Below, piece by piece: positions 1 to 8,740 of a DNA stretch of 64,000 bases. A program made the translations under genes and the position numbers. This DNA is from Polynucleobacter sp. MWH-Jannik1A5 (GTDB taxonomy: Bacteria; Pseudomonadota; Gammaproteobacteria; Burkholderiales; Burkholderiaceae), in assembly GCF_018881795.1 (NCBI RefSeq), contig NZ_JACVPQ010000001.1:1029633-1093632 (forward strand). The letters are read 5' to 3'. Below the pieces are notes generated by a model that did no database searches, had not been told where the DNA came from, and saw only the letters and a program-made list of their open reading frames with translations. The stretch's first letter is position 1; every line of letters begins with the position of its first letter.

Positions 1-34
1 AGGAGTGCTAATTTCGATGATTATTGGTTCTAAT

Positions 35-50
35 ATGCAACAGATTGCAT
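35..50. promoter_or_regulatory. Small inverted repeat upstream of the AOR operon
   Basis: A 6-bp inverted repeat (ATGCAA / TTGCAT, 4-bp spacer) lies 21 bp before the first gene of the aldehyde oxidoreductase operon. It could be an operator half-site pair or chance; the window begins just upstream, so the promoter cannot be fully judged. Confidence 0.25.
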
Positions 51-71
51 TTATTGCTAAAAGGAATCGAC

Positions 72-548
72 ATGCAAAAGTCACTGCTTATTAACGCAGA
101 CAAATGTACTGGGTGTCTTCAATGCGAGATGGCCTGCAGTTATGAGAATTACGGAGTGTTTAATACCTCCAAATCTCGTATCAAGGTATTTGAGTTTCAC
201 CTGACCGGCAAAAAAGTCCCCTATACCTGTACGCAATGCTCGGAGGCTTGGTGTTTGCAGGCTTGCCCTGTAGACGCCATTCGAGTGGACTTGGTTACTG
301 GCGCCAAAGTAGTTTCAGAAGATACTTGTGTGGGTTGCAAGGTTTGCACAATTTCTTGCCCTTTTGGCACTATCAACTATGTGCAAGATACCGGTAAAGT
401 TCAAAAGTGCGATTTATGCGGTGGTGATCCTGCGTGCGCCACAGCATGTCCAACCCAAGCTATTACATACGTGGATGCAGATTGGACTGGTTTAGACAAA
501 ATGCGTGAATGGGCCGATAAGCTCGGCAATCAAGATAGCGCTAACTAA
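72..548 (+). CDS. aorA: Four-cluster [4Fe-4S] ferredoxin-like subunit of aldehyde oxidoreductase
   Basis: An iron-sulfur electron-transfer protein of 158 residues in the DmsB/HycB style. Four cysteine groups are visible: CTGCLQCEMAC near residue 13, CTQC followed by CLQACP near 55, CVGCKVCTISCP near 93, and CDLCGGDPACATACP near 118. This suits four [4Fe-4S] clusters. It sits 20 bp before the aldehyde ferredoxin oxidoreductase gene and probably passes electrons from that enzyme to the FAD protein encoded third, as in the AorABC enzyme of Aromatoleum (family knowledge). The ATG at 72 is chosen over an in-frame upstream start at 24 because AAGGA lies a good distance before it and homology begins there. 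Confidence 0.85.
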   Translation: MQKSLLINADKCTGCLQCEMACSYENYGVFNTSKSRIKVFEFHLTGKKVPYTCTQCSEAWCLQACPVDAIRVDLVTGAKVVSEDTCVGCKVCTISCPFGTINYVQDTGKVQKCDLCGGDPACATACPTQAITYVDADWTGLDKMREWADKLGNQDSAN

Positions 549-568
549 AAAAGTATAGGAAAAATATC

Positions 569-2416
569 ATGTCATGGGCTGGAAAACTACTCCGCGTTAA
601 CTTAAGCAAGGGCACTTGCCAATCTGAACCGCTCAATATGAAGTGGGCTAAAGAATATTTAGGCTCTCGTGGTTTAGCTTCTAAATATTTAGTGGAGGAG
701 TTGGATCCAAAAACTGACCCCCTTTCTGTAGATAACAAAATTATTTGGGCAACAGGCCCTTTGACAGGAACGATGGCATCCACTGGCGGTCGTTACACCG
801 TGGTTACTAAAGGTCCTTTAACAGGAGCTATAGCCTGTTCAAACTCTGGTGGTTATTGGGGTGCTGAGCTCAAGATGGCTGGTTGGGACATGGTGATATT
901 TGAGGGCAAGTCCCCTAAGCCCGTGTACCTCTTCATTGAAAATGACAACGCCAAATTAATAGATGCTTCTGATCTTTGGGGTAAGACAGTTTGGGAAACT
1001 GAGCCGGCGATTAAAGCGAAGCATCAAGATCCGCAAATTAGAGTCTCTTGCATTGGACGTGCTGGTGAAAATCAAGTTCTTTATGCCGCAGTTGTAAATG
1101 ATCTGCATCGCGCTGCTGGGCGCTCTGGTGTTGGCGCGGTGATGGGCAGCAAAAATCTTAAGGCTATTGCTGTTAGAGGTACTAAGGGGGTTGGCAATCT
1201 AAAAGATCCAAAAGGCTTTATGGCAGCAACCGCTGCTGCAAAAGCAGTGCTGGCTGGTAATGCTGTTACTGGACAGGGCCTACCAACATATGGCACCCAA
1301 GTGTTGATGAACGTCATCAATGAAATTGGAGGTCTGCCAACACGTAATCATCAAGATGTGCAGTTCGATGGGGCTAAGGATATTTCTGCTGAAGCTATGG
1401 CTACTCCACGACCCTCGGATGGCAAAGCGCATTTAGTTACCAATCAAGCTTGTTTTGGATGCACGATTGCCTGTGGACGAATTTCAAAGATTGATGAAAC
1501 CCACTTTACAGTTGAAAACAAGCCGCAGTATTTTGGAGCGAGCGGTGGATTGGAGTATGAGGCAGCTTGGGCGCTAGGTGCAGCCAATGGCGTGAATGAT
1601 CTCGAAGCATTGCAGTATGCCAATATGCTCTGTAATGAAGATGGCTTTGACCCGATCTCCTTTGGGGCTACTGTAGGTGCTGTCATGGAACTCTATGAGA
1701 TGGGTGTTCTGACAAAAGAGCAGTTAGGGATTGAGGCGCCGTTTGGTTCAGCAAAAGCTTTAAGTTATTTTGCAGAAATTACTGCTAATGGAACAGGCTT
1801 TGGTAAAGAGCTTGGCCAGGGATCCGCACGCCTCACCAAAAAATATGGACATCCAGATTTGTCTATGAGTGTGAAGGGTCAAGAGTTTCCTGCTTATGAC
1901 GGTCGCGTTATTCAGGGGATTGGTTTAGCCTATGCCACATCAAATCGCGGTGCTTGCCATTTGCGTGGATACACCATTGCCTCTGAAGTACTAGGTATTC
2001 CAGTTAAAACAGAGCCGGCTGATACTCAGGGCAAACCTGAGCTAGTGAAGGCTTTCCAGGATGCTACTGCAGCATTTGATGCCGCTGGTATTTGTATTTT
2101 TACCAGCTTTGCATGGACCTTAGCTGATGTGGCCCCACAACTACAGGCTGCATGCGGTGATGAATTCACGGTTGAGAATTTAACTACGATCGGTGAGCGT
2201 ATCTGGAATATGGAGCGTGACTTTAATAATCGTGCTGGTTTTACAAACAAGGACGATAAATTGCCTAAACGTTTGATGGAAGAGGCTGCTAAAACTGGCC
2301 CAGGCAAGGGCATAGTCAGTGGTCTAGATAAGATGCTTCCCGAGTATTACCAAGTTCGTGGTTGGGATGCTGAAGGTCGTCCAAGTGCTGAAACATTGAA
2401 GCGTCTAGGTCTTTGA
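569..2416 (+). CDS. aorB: Tungsten-containing aldehyde ferredoxin oxidoreductase
   Basis: Catalytic subunit (615 residues, normal for the family) that oxidises aldehydes to acids, and in some relatives reduces acids, using a tungsten bis-pyranopterin cofactor and one [4Fe-4S] cluster. The N-terminal AOR domain has the GRYTVVTKGPLTG region and a GYWGAELKMAGWD segment. The cluster ligands CFGCTIAC lie near residue 295 and the fourth Cys is probably in DAAGICIF near 510. AGGA precedes the ATG. The ferredoxin, FAD protein and MoaD-like protein around it make an electron chain to NAD and a cofactor helper. The physiological aldehyde cannot be told from sequence. Confidence 0.93.
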   Translation: MSWAGKLLRVNLSKGTCQSEPLNMKWAKEYLGSRGLASKYLVEELDPKTDPLSVDNKIIWATGPLTGTMASTGGRYTVVTKGPLTGAIACSNSGGYWGAELKMAGWDMVIFEGKSPKPVYLFIENDNAKLIDASDLWGKTVWETEPAIKAKHQDPQIRVSCIGRAGENQVLYAAVVNDLHRAAGRSGVGAVMGSKNLKAIAVRGTKGVGNLKDPKGFMAATAAAKAVLAGNAVTGQGLPTYGTQVLMNVINEIGGLPTRNHQDVQFDGAKDISAEAMATPRPSDGKAHLVTNQACFGCTIACGRISKIDETHFTVENKPQYFGASGGLEYEAAWALGAANGVNDLEALQYANMLCNEDGFDPISFGATVGAVMELYEMGVLTKEQLGIEAPFGSAKALSYFAEITANGTGFGKELGQGSARLTKKYGHPDLSMSVKGQEFPAYDGRVIQGIGLAYATSNRGACHLRGYTIASEVLGIPVKTEPADTQGKPELVKAFQDATAAFDAAGICIFTSFAWTLADVAPQLQAACGDEFTVENLTTIGERIWNMERDFNNRAGFTNKDDKLPKRLMEEAAKTGPGKGIVSGLDKMLPEYYQVRGWDAEGRPSAETLKRLGL

Positions 2417-2426
2417 GCTTGCATCT

Positions 2427-3683
2427 ATGAAGCATGTCATCTTGGGCAACGGCCCTGCCGGCGTCATTGCGGCAGAAACAATTCGAAAACGTTCGCCTAG
2501 CGATCAAATCGTCATGATTGGATCTGAGGATGCGCCACCATATTCTCGAATGGCTATTCCTTACTTACTGATGGGTAACATTCAGGAGTCGGGCACTTAT
2601 TTGCGCAAGGATGCTGATCATTATCAAAAACTTAATATTGAGCAGGTGCGCGCAAAAGTTATTTCAGTTGATTCAAAAGCAAAGAAATTAGAGTTAGAAA
2701 ATGGTCAGTCTATTCAATTTGACAAATTGCTGATTGCTGCGGGTTCTGTTCCTGTTCAGCCGCCAATTCCGGGAATTGATTTGCCTGGAGTTCATCCATG
2801 CTGGACTCTGGATGATGCGCGTGCGATTACGAAGTTAGCGAAACCAGGGTCGCGTGTGTTGCAGATGGGTGCGGGCTTTATCGGATGCATCATTCTTGAG
2901 GCGTTAGCTAGTAGAAAAGTAGAGCTAACGGTCGTAGAAATGGGTGATCGTATGGTTCCGAGAATGATGACTTCTGTAGCCGGGGGCATGATCAAAAAAT
3001 GGGTTGAAGGTAAAGGCGTGCAGGTCCATACCAACACTAAGGTGGAAGCTATTACAAAAGCCAACTCAGGTTTGACGGTAAAACTGTCGAATGGAGAGTC
3101 TTTAGATGTGGATTTGGTTATCTCAGCAACAGGCGTTCAGCCTAATATCGCTTATCTGAAATCATCTGGACTTGAAACTCAAAGAGGAATTTTAGTCAAC
3201 GAGAGAATGCAAACTTCTGATCTGGATATTTATGCGGCAGGGGATGTAACAGAAAGCATTGATTTTTCCACTGGAGAACGTATTGTTAACGCGATCCAGC
3301 CCAATGCTGCTGAGCAGGCCAGAATTGCTGCTATAGCCATGACTGGTGGCGATGTTGAAAGTTTGGGCGCACTTCAAATTAACGTTCTTGATACCTTGGG
3401 CTTAATTTCCTCTTCTTTTGGTTTGTGGTCTGGCGCCAAAGGTGGAGACCATGTGGAGTGGGTTGATTTGCAACAATACAAATACTTACGCCTAGAGTTT
3501 CTTGGAGATGTTTTAGTTGGTGCAACATGCGTTGGCAGCACTGAACATATCGGCGTACTTCGGGGCTTAATCCAAGGAAAAATTCCATTAGGCGAATGGA
3601 AAGAAGTCTTAATGTCAGATCCCACCCAAGCAATGAAAGCTTATTTAGCAGCAGGTCAAGCACAATCGGCTTGGATCAATTAA
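2427..3683 (+). CDS. aorC: FAD/NAD(P)-dependent oxidoreductase of the AOR operon
   Basis: Pyridine nucleotide-disulfide reductase-type flavoprotein, 418 residues. The N-terminal FAD fold has GNGPAGVIAAE at residues 7-17, a second Rossmann motif GAGFIGC lies near 150 for NAD(P)H, and an AAGDVTE flavin-binding motif lies near 271. It most likely moves electrons between NAD and the ferredoxin subunit of the aldehyde oxidoreductase encoded just upstream. The gene starts 10 bp after aorB, so it is co-transcribed. A rubredoxin or nitrite reductase-like flavoprotein is the alternative by fold, but the position decides for AorC. Confidence 0.82.
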   Translation: MKHVILGNGPAGVIAAETIRKRSPSDQIVMIGSEDAPPYSRMAIPYLLMGNIQESGTYLRKDADHYQKLNIEQVRAKVISVDSKAKKLELENGQSIQFDKLLIAAGSVPVQPPIPGIDLPGVHPCWTLDDARAITKLAKPGSRVLQMGAGFIGCIILEALASRKVELTVVEMGDRMVPRMMTSVAGGMIKKWVEGKGVQVHTNTKVEAITKANSGLTVKLSNGESLDVDLVISATGVQPNIAYLKSSGLETQRGILVNERMQTSDLDIYAAGDVTESIDFSTGERIVNAIQPNAAEQARIAAIAMTGGDVESLGALQINVLDTLGLISSSFGLWSGAKGGDHVEWVDLQQYKYLRLEFLGDVLVGATCVGSTEHIGVLRGLIQGKIPLGEWKEVLMSDPTQAMKAYLAAGQAQSAWIN

Positions 3684-3692
3684 GCTTCAGGA

Positions 3693-3947
3693 ATGCAAAT
3701 TACTTTGAAGTTGTTTGCCAGCTTGGCAAGCTATTTACCGCCCAATAAAAAGAATGGCATTGAAGCTGATATCGAGGTTGCCGCTGGTAGTACGATCGGC
3801 GACATCATCAAGCTCTTCAATATTCCTGGTAAATCGGCCCACTTAGTGATGGTCAATGGTGTTTATATCAAGCCTGATCAACGCGACCAATACGTTCTCA
3901 GCGAGAAAGACGCCCTTGCTATTTGCCCACCAGTGGCCGGTGGTTAA
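3693..3947 (+). CDS. MoaD/ThiS-family sulfur carrier
   Basis: Ubiquitin-like sulfur carrier of 84 residues ending in PPVAGG, the diglycine tail that is adenylated and thiocarboxylated in MoaD/ThiS proteins. It begins 9 bp after the flavoprotein gene. Such proteins supply the dithiolene sulfur of molybdopterin, and a dedicated copy inside an AOR operon (AorD in Aromatoleum) suggests service to the tungsten cofactor. Whether it replaces or adds to a housekeeping MoaD cannot be seen here. Confidence 0.85.
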   Translation: MQITLKLFASLASYLPPNKKNGIEADIEVAAGSTIGDIIKLFNIPGKSAHLVMVNGVYIKPDQRDQYVLSEKDALAICPPVAGG

Positions 3948-3967
3948 GGCTTTGGGCTGTTCGCGGC

Positions 3968-4264
3968 ATGTATCAGATTAAAAGAGAGATGGGTTGCTCC
4001 ATCGAGGATTTGACTCGCTGGCTGCCTCAAGCATTGGGCGAACTCTATTCGTCAGCATCTTTGGATCTCAATGGAAAAGTATTGCTTCAGGCTCAGAGTC
4101 CCCTCGTAGAGATCTCTGGCTTTAGCCGTCCCAGCCGCAAAATTGCGCTTCTCAATATCCCAGTTCTAGAATTGAAACTTGTTTTTGCTCAAAGCCTCAG
4201 TCCTTCTCAGGTTGAGCAGGCCTTAAACCGATTTGATCTTTATACTCGGAGGGGTGGAGGTTAG
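3968..4264 (+). CDS. Unrecognised 98-residue protein, last gene of the AOR operon
   Basis: I do not recognise this family. The protein starts MYQIKREMGC, is mixed alpha/beta in character, and ends in RFDLYTRRGGG, a glycine-ended tail after a conserved-looking helix (SPSQVEQALNRFDLYT). There is no signal peptide or membrane segment and only one Cys. It begins 20 bp after the MoaD-like gene, so it is probably translated from the same message. The ATG at 3968 is preferred to an in-frame start at 3923 that would overlap the MoaD-like gene, and 3989 is also possible. A role in cofactor insertion or subunit maturation is only inferred from position. Confidence 0.6.
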   Translation: MYQIKREMGCSIEDLTRWLPQALGELYSSASLDLNGKVLLQAQSPLVEISGFSRPSRKIALLNIPVLELKLVFAQSLSPSQVEQALNRFDLYTRRGGG

Positions 4265-4302
4265 GCCTCCCTCTTATTTACTTCAAATGATCGAGTGTTC
4301 TT

Positions 4303-5538
4303 ATGGCTGTTAATTTACCCCTCCCGCAAAAATCCGAACTCAAGCCTGTTAAAGGCTTTCAAATGGGTATTGCCGAAGCCGGCATTAAAAAGGCGAATCG
4401 CAAAGATCTTTTGGTGATGACTTTGGCGCCTGGTTCGCAGGTAGCAGGTGTTTTTACCTTAAATCGATTTTGCGCTGCCCCCGTACAAGTCTGTCGCGAG
4501 CACTTGGCACAAGAGGGTCGTAATGGTGAGATCAGAGCTCTAGTGGTGAATACGGGTAATGCGAATGCCGGTACGGGTGAGTCAGGCATGAAGCATGCCC
4601 TGGAAACCTGCACAGCATTGGCAAAAGATCTGCAGATTCATCCTGAGCAAATTTTGCCTTTTTCAACAGGCGTAATTCTTGAGCCGCTACCGATTGAAAA
4701 GATTATCACCGCCTTGCCAAAAGCAGTATCCAATTTAGGTGAGGACAACTGGTTTGATGCGGCTGAAGCCATCATGACCACCGATACTCAGCCTAAAGCC
4801 ACATCAGTCACCGTGGAGATGCCTGCTGGCGTAGTTACCATTACAGGCATCTGTAAAGGTGCGGGGATGATTCATCCTAATATGGCCACGATGCTTGGGT
4901 TTATTGCGACTGATGCAGGATTTGCGCCAGGCCTATTGGGTAACCTGACACGTGAAGTTGCAGACCTTTCTTTTAATGCCATCACGATTGATGGCGATAC
5001 ATCTACCAATGACTCATTCATCATCATGGCGACGGGTCAGTCAGCAGTGCAAATTAAATCAATCAATGATGCCGGTTATGCAATCTTGCGCGATGCGTTA
5101 ATTGCTTTAGCTCGCAAGCTGGCGCAAATGATCGTGCGTGATGGTGAGGGCGCCACTAAATTCATGACTATTGAAGTAGTTGGCGGAAAAACTCCTGAAG
5201 AGTGTCGTTTGGTTGCCAAAGCGGTTGCGCATTCACCCTTGGTTAAAACAGCCTTCTTTGCTAGTGATCCTAATTTAGGCCGCATCCTTGCTGCTATTGG
5301 TTATGCCGGCATTACAGACTTAGATGTTAACCGTGTACAAATGTGGTTAGGCGACGTTTGGGTCGCTAAAAATGGTGGTCGTAATCCTGATTATCAAGAG
5401 GCAGATGGTCAGCGAGTAATGCAGGCCCCAGAAATTACCGTGAAGATTGATTTGGGTCGTGGCACAGCTACACAAATTATGTGGACATGTGATTTATCTC
5501 ATGACTACGTATCGATTAATGCAGACTACCGCTCATAA
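4303..5538 (+). CDS. argJ: Bifunctional glutamate N-acetyltransferase / amino-acid acetyltransferase ArgJ
   Basis: Arginine biosynthesis enzyme (411 residues) that transfers acetyl from N-acetylornithine to glutamate, and in bifunctional members can also use acetyl-CoA. The precursor cleaves itself before the nucleophilic Thr in the HPNMATML motif; here this is Thr196. KGAGMIHP just before it and a C-terminal [10 protein letters not shown] ending are typical. It is followed by a DUF815 ATPase and a Nudix gene, the usual order in Burkholderiales. A weak GGAGG-CCTCC hairpin at 4256-4270 separates it from the AOR operon. Confidence 0.95.
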   Translation: MAVNLPLPQKSELKPVKGFQMGIAEAGIKKANRKDLLVMTLAPGSQVAGVFTLNRFCAAPVQVCREHLAQEGRNGEIRALVVNTGNANAGTGESGMKHALETCTALAKDLQIHPEQILPFSTGVILEPLPIEKIITALPKAVSNLGEDNWFDAAEAIMTTDTQPKATSVTVEMPAGVVTITGICKGAGMIHPNMATMLGFIATDAGFAPGLLGNLTREVADLSFNAITIDGDTSTNDSFIIMATGQSAVQIKSINDAGYAILRDALIALARKLAQMIVRDGEGATKFMTIEVVGGKTPEECRLVAKAVAHSPLVKTAFFASDPNLGRILAAIGYAGITDLDVNRVQMWLGDVWVAKNGGRNPDYQEADGQRVMQAPEITVKIDLGRGTATQIMWTCDLSHDYVSINADYRS

Positions 5539-5553
5539 AAGACTTCTTGAAAT

Positions 5554-6411
5554 ATGAATGAAAAATTAGACCGTCTTTTAGACCACCTCGATACTTTTTT
5601 ACCCAAGCCTTTAACTGAAGAGCAGTGGAAATCGTCAACTGCATTTAGATGGCGTCGTCGCGATAGTATTTTTGGCAGCATTGGTTTTTTGCAGCCAGTA
5701 AAGCATGTATCCGATATCACCTTCGAGGATCTACAGAATATTGATCGTCAACGAGACGCTATTCGTGACAACACTAAAAACTTTATTCAGAAAAAACCGG
5801 CTAACAATATCTTATTGACTGGCGCGAGAGGGACTGGAAAGTCTTCTCTCATTAAGGCGAGCTTGCACGAATTTGCTAGCCAGGGTCTGCGTCTAGTTGA
5901 GGTTGAAAAAGAGCATCTGGCGGATTTGGCAGACATTACCGAGCTTTTGGCAGAGCGTCCGGAGCGTTTCATTATTTTCTGTGATGACCTATCCTTTGAG
6001 GATGGAGAATCTGGATATAAGGCCATGAAATCAGCCTTAGACGGCTCTGTTTCTGCCCAAGTCGACAATATTTTGATTTACGCCACCTCAAATCGACGCC
6101 ATTTGTTGCCCGAGTACATGAAAGATAACGAGAGTTATGTTCATAACGATGATGGCGAAATTCATCCTGGTGAAGTGGTAGAAGAAAAAATTTCTTTATC
6201 TGAACGCTTCGGCCTCTGGCTATCTTTTTATCCACCTAAGCAAGATGAGTATTTGGCAATCGTGGCACATTGGTTGCAGCATTTTGGATTGAGTTCTAAA
6301 GAAATTGAAGCTGCTCGGTCTGAGGCTTTGGTGTGGGCACTAGAGCGTGGTTCACGTTCGGGGCGTGTTGCTTGGCAATTTGCCAAGCATTGGGCTGGCT
6401 CAAAAGCCTAA
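5554..6411 (+). CDS. DUF815-family AAA-like ATP-binding protein
   Basis: P-loop ATPase of 285 residues belonging to the DUF815 family. Walker A GARGTGKSS lies near residue 90 and a Walker B-like IIFCDDLSF near 143. A sensor-type segment YATSNRRHLLPE lies near 177. No membrane segments are seen. It starts 15 bp after argJ and ends 10 bp before the Nudix gene, a conserved trio in this order of bacteria. Its biological role is not known to me; the fold suggests a MoxR/DnaA-like remodelling ATPase. Confidence 0.85.
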   Translation: MNEKLDRLLDHLDTFLPKPLTEEQWKSSTAFRWRRRDSIFGSIGFLQPVKHVSDITFEDLQNIDRQRDAIRDNTKNFIQKKPANNILLTGARGTGKSSLIKASLHEFASQGLRLVEVEKEHLADLADITELLAERPERFIIFCDDLSFEDGESGYKAMKSALDGSVSAQVDNILIYATSNRRHLLPEYMKDNESYVHNDDGEIHPGEVVEEKISLSERFGLWLSFYPPKQDEYLAIVAHWLQHFGLSSKEIEAARSEALVWALERGSRSGRVAWQFAKHWAGSKA

Positions 6412-6421
6412 GCTACTTTTC

Positions 6422-6838
6422 ATGTCTGAAATCCAACGCCCCATTACTGTTGTTGCTGCGGGAATATTGATTGATTCTGAGGGGCGCTATCTTTTAGGTC
6501 AGAGGCCTGCAGGAAAACCTTACGCAGGTTATTGGGAAGTTCCTGGTGGAAAGGTTGAGAAAGGGGAGACCGTTTTTCAGGCGCTGCAACGCGAGCTTCA
6601 AGAAGAGCTTGGCATCGATATTCATGCAAGTGAAGAGCTGACAGTTCTCGAACATGATTATCCACATGCCTATGTTCGTTTATATGTGAGCATTATTCGG
6701 AATTGGTCTGGCACACCCGGGGGGTGTGAAGGACAGGCATTATCTTGGGAATCAGTTGCCGCAGAATCACCGAGCGTTGAACCTTTGCTGCCGGCCGCTT
6801 GGCCAATGCTGGAGTGCCTTAAAAGGGCTTTAGCTTAA
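6422..6838 (+). CDS. MutT-like Nudix hydrolase
   Basis: A 138-residue Nudix protein. The full Nudix box GX5EX7REUXEEXGU is present at about residues 42-65 (GGKVEKGET, then RELQEELGI). The YWEVPGGK lead-in resembles MutT, which removes 8-oxo-dGTP from the nucleotide pool, so this may be the 8-oxo-dGTP diphosphatase, although substrates cannot be assigned from the box alone. The ATG at 6422 is chosen over 6347 because homology begins there and the longer form would overlap the ATPase gene. Its last bases overlap the end of convergent zapD. Confidence 0.85.
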   Translation: MSEIQRPITVVAAGILIDSEGRYLLGQRPAGKPYAGYWEVPGGKVEKGETVFQALQRELQEELGIDIHASEELTVLEHDYPHAYVRLYVSIIRNWSGTPGGCEGQALSWESVAAESPSVEPLLPAAWPMLECLKRALA

Positions 6839-7587
6839 AACTGACAGAGTGTTAGCTTAAAGGGCACATCGGCATTTACCAGCTGCGCTTTTTTATCACG
6901 CTCAGACTGTAAAAAGCGTACCGAGAGTAAATATTTATTCGCGCTTATCTCTGAAAATAACGAATCATCTTCAATAGCGATACGCATTAGTTGATACACC
7001 TTGCCAGATGGGGCTTGCTGAAAAGACCCATTATGCGCAACAACATCTTTAGCTTCACCTGATTGGCGAAGAAGCCTTAAAAATAATTGACATGCTTCTT
7101 GCCAAGGCAAGAGAGGGCCAATATATTTCTCTAGTAACTCACGACGCTCAGATGTAGGGCTATTTTTCCAGGCATGGTAACTTGGCAAATCAATTGGACT
7201 TGTGCCACCTGGAATATTTAAGCGAGTGCGAATAGCATTTAACCATTCGCTTTCGGTAATAACTGAATTAGGGCGCCCAGCAGAATGGTTGATGCTGGTT
7301 GCAACCGCATCAATTTCAGAAAGTGTTTGTGAGAGTGCCTCTTGATCAACTTTTTGTGATGACTTTAATCCATTGAGAGCATATTTTTGGCGCTCAAATT
7401 CTTTCAGTAGCAATGACTTGATATCTCCGCGTGCACCAATGTCACCAAGATCAAACAAAATAGAGATAGCGTTGTGATGTAACTCTGGGTCATCGGAGCG
7501 GATAAAGTGATTAAAGCGGGCGAACAAATACTCCAGTCGAAGCATGCTTCGAACTAATTCATTGAAGGGGTATTCGTAGACAATCAC
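6835..7587 (-). CDS. zapD: Cell division protein ZapD
   Basis: FtsZ-bundling cytoplasmic protein of 250 residues (family also called YacF/DUF1342). The N-terminal YEYPFNELVRSMLRLE segment and the later YLPHYHAW-like region (LPSYHAWKNSP) mark the family. ZapD crosslinks FtsZ filaments at the division ring. It is the last gene of a minus-strand run pilB-pilC-pilD-coaE-zapD, starting 11 bp after coaE, an order also known in other beta- and gammaproteobacteria. Confidence 0.92.
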   Translation of the reverse strand: MIVYEYPFNELVRSMLRLEYLFARFNHFIRSDDPELHHNAISILFDLGDIGARGDIKSLLLKEFERQKYALNGLKSSQKVDQEALSQTLSEIDAVATSINHSAGRPNSVITESEWLNAIRTRLNIPGGTSPIDLPSYHAWKNSPTSERRELLEKYIGPLLPWQEACQLFLRLLRQSGEAKDVVAHNGSFQQAPSGKVYQLMRIAIEDDSLFSEISANKYLLSVRFLQSERDKKAQLVNADVPFKLTLCQF

Positions 7588-7598
7588 AAGCCCATATT

Positions 7599-8237
7599 CT
7601 ATGACGAACTTGAGCGATCTTTCTGAATTTGTAGGATTTTTTGGTGCAAGTTCAAAACCTCTGCCCCCAACTCAGCTAGGGTGCCCTGATTTTCAATGAC
7701 TATATCTGCGCAGGCAAGACGCTCTGCTCTGCTGGCTTGGGCCTTCAGGATTCTTTCAACTTCATTTCGAGGTAATTTGCTGCGGTGCATCACCCGCTCA
7801 ATCTGAGTTTCTTCTGGGCAATCCACCACAACTAAGTAATCTAGTAAGGGCTTCCAGCTACCTGACTCAACCAGAAGGGGGACAACAAAAACAAGATAAG
7901 GGACACCTTCTTGCTTTAGATGCTGCGCCTGCCTTATTGTTTCCTGCTTAATGAGGGGGTGCGTGATGGCCTCTAATGATTTTCTGGCTGCAGGGTCGGC
8001 AAACACTAAGCTACGCATCTTGACTCTATCAAGCGCTCCACTAGGGTCAATAAATTCTGCGCCAAACTGTTTTTGAATTAAAGGAATTGCCGATCCCTGG
8101 GGGGCGGTAATCTGATGGGCAATCAAATCGGTATCCACTATGCCCGCTCCCAATTTAGCCAGTCCGTCACTAACAGCGGTTTTGCCTGAGCCAATGCCGC
8201 CTGTAAGACCTACAAGGGGTAACTGCCCTTTTAGCAT
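7599..8237 (-). CDS. coaE: Dephospho-CoA kinase
   Basis: Catalyses the last step of coenzyme A synthesis, phosphorylating dephospho-CoA with ATP. The P-loop [11 protein letters not shown] is near the N-terminus and DTDLIAHQ follows as the substrate-binding part; [13 protein letters not shown] lies further on. The start at 8237 gives 212 residues with the P-loop about 12 residues in, as usual, and lies 2 bp after the pilD stop. An alternative start at 8285 would add 16 residues and overlap pilD by 46 bp; neither has a strong ribosome binding site. Confidence 0.93.
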   Translation of the reverse strand: MLKGQLPLVGLTGGIGSGKTAVSDGLAKLGAGIVDTDLIAHQITAPQGSAIPLIQKQFGAEFIDPSGALDRVKMRSLVFADPAARKSLEAITHPLIKQETIRQAQHLKQEGVPYLVFVVPLLVESGSWKPLLDYLVVVDCPEETQIERVMHRSKLPRNEVERILKAQASRAERLACADIVIENQGTLAELGAEVLNLHQKILQIQKDRSSSS

Positions 8238-8239
8238 GC

Positions 8240-8740
8240 CTAAGCTAGATTGCTCAGAAGGAAGATTTGTATTGTCTGTGGCCATAACAACTCAATGATG
8301 CCAGCAATAGCTAGAAATGGTCCAAATGGAAAAGCTGACATGCGATTTTGCTTATTCCATTGCAGCCAAGCAATGCCACCAATCAGCCCAGTTAAAGATG
8401 CTACTAGCAAGATATTCGGTAAGGCCAACCAGCCAAGCCAGGCCCCTAGAGCTGCTAATAGTTTTGCATCTCCCATACCAATACCATCCTGTTTTTTGAG
8501 TGCCCGATAGAGTGCATTTAAGAGCCATAGGCCGGCATAACCAAGAAAGGCGCCAATAATCGAATCCTGAAAAGAAACGAAACCCTGTTTTGAGAGTCCG
8601 TTAAACAAGAGGCCCGCCAGGGTGAGTGGCAGTGTGATGGCATCTGGTAGTCGGAAAGTGCGGACATCAAAGTATGCCAAATAGCCCAAGACCAATATTA
8701 GGAATATTTGAATCCAACCCGCAAAAGCAATATTACCCAT
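8240..8740 (-). CDS. pilD: Prepilin peptidase (A24) lacking the N-methyltransferase domain
   Basis: Membrane aspartic protease that removes the leader of type IV prepilins. The two catalytic Asp motifs are present: [11 protein letters not shown] near residue 24 and [16 protein letters not shown] near 91, with several hydrophobic helices between and after. The protein is only 166 residues, about 120 short of typical PilD, because the N-terminal cytoplasmic methyltransferase region with its paired CxxC motifs is absent; translation begins with TAATG coupling to pilC, so no hidden upstream part fits. It resembles TadV/CpaA-size peptidases but sits in the normal pilBCD order. Confidence 0.85.
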   Translation of the reverse strand: MGNIAFAGWIQIFLILVLGYLAYFDVRTFRLPDAITLPLTLAGLLFNGLSKQGFVSFQDSIIGAFLGYAGLWLLNALYRALKKQDGIGMGDAKLLAALGAWLGWLALPNILLVASLTGLIGGIAWLQWNKQNRMSAFPFGPFLAIAGIIELLWPQTIQIFLLSNLA

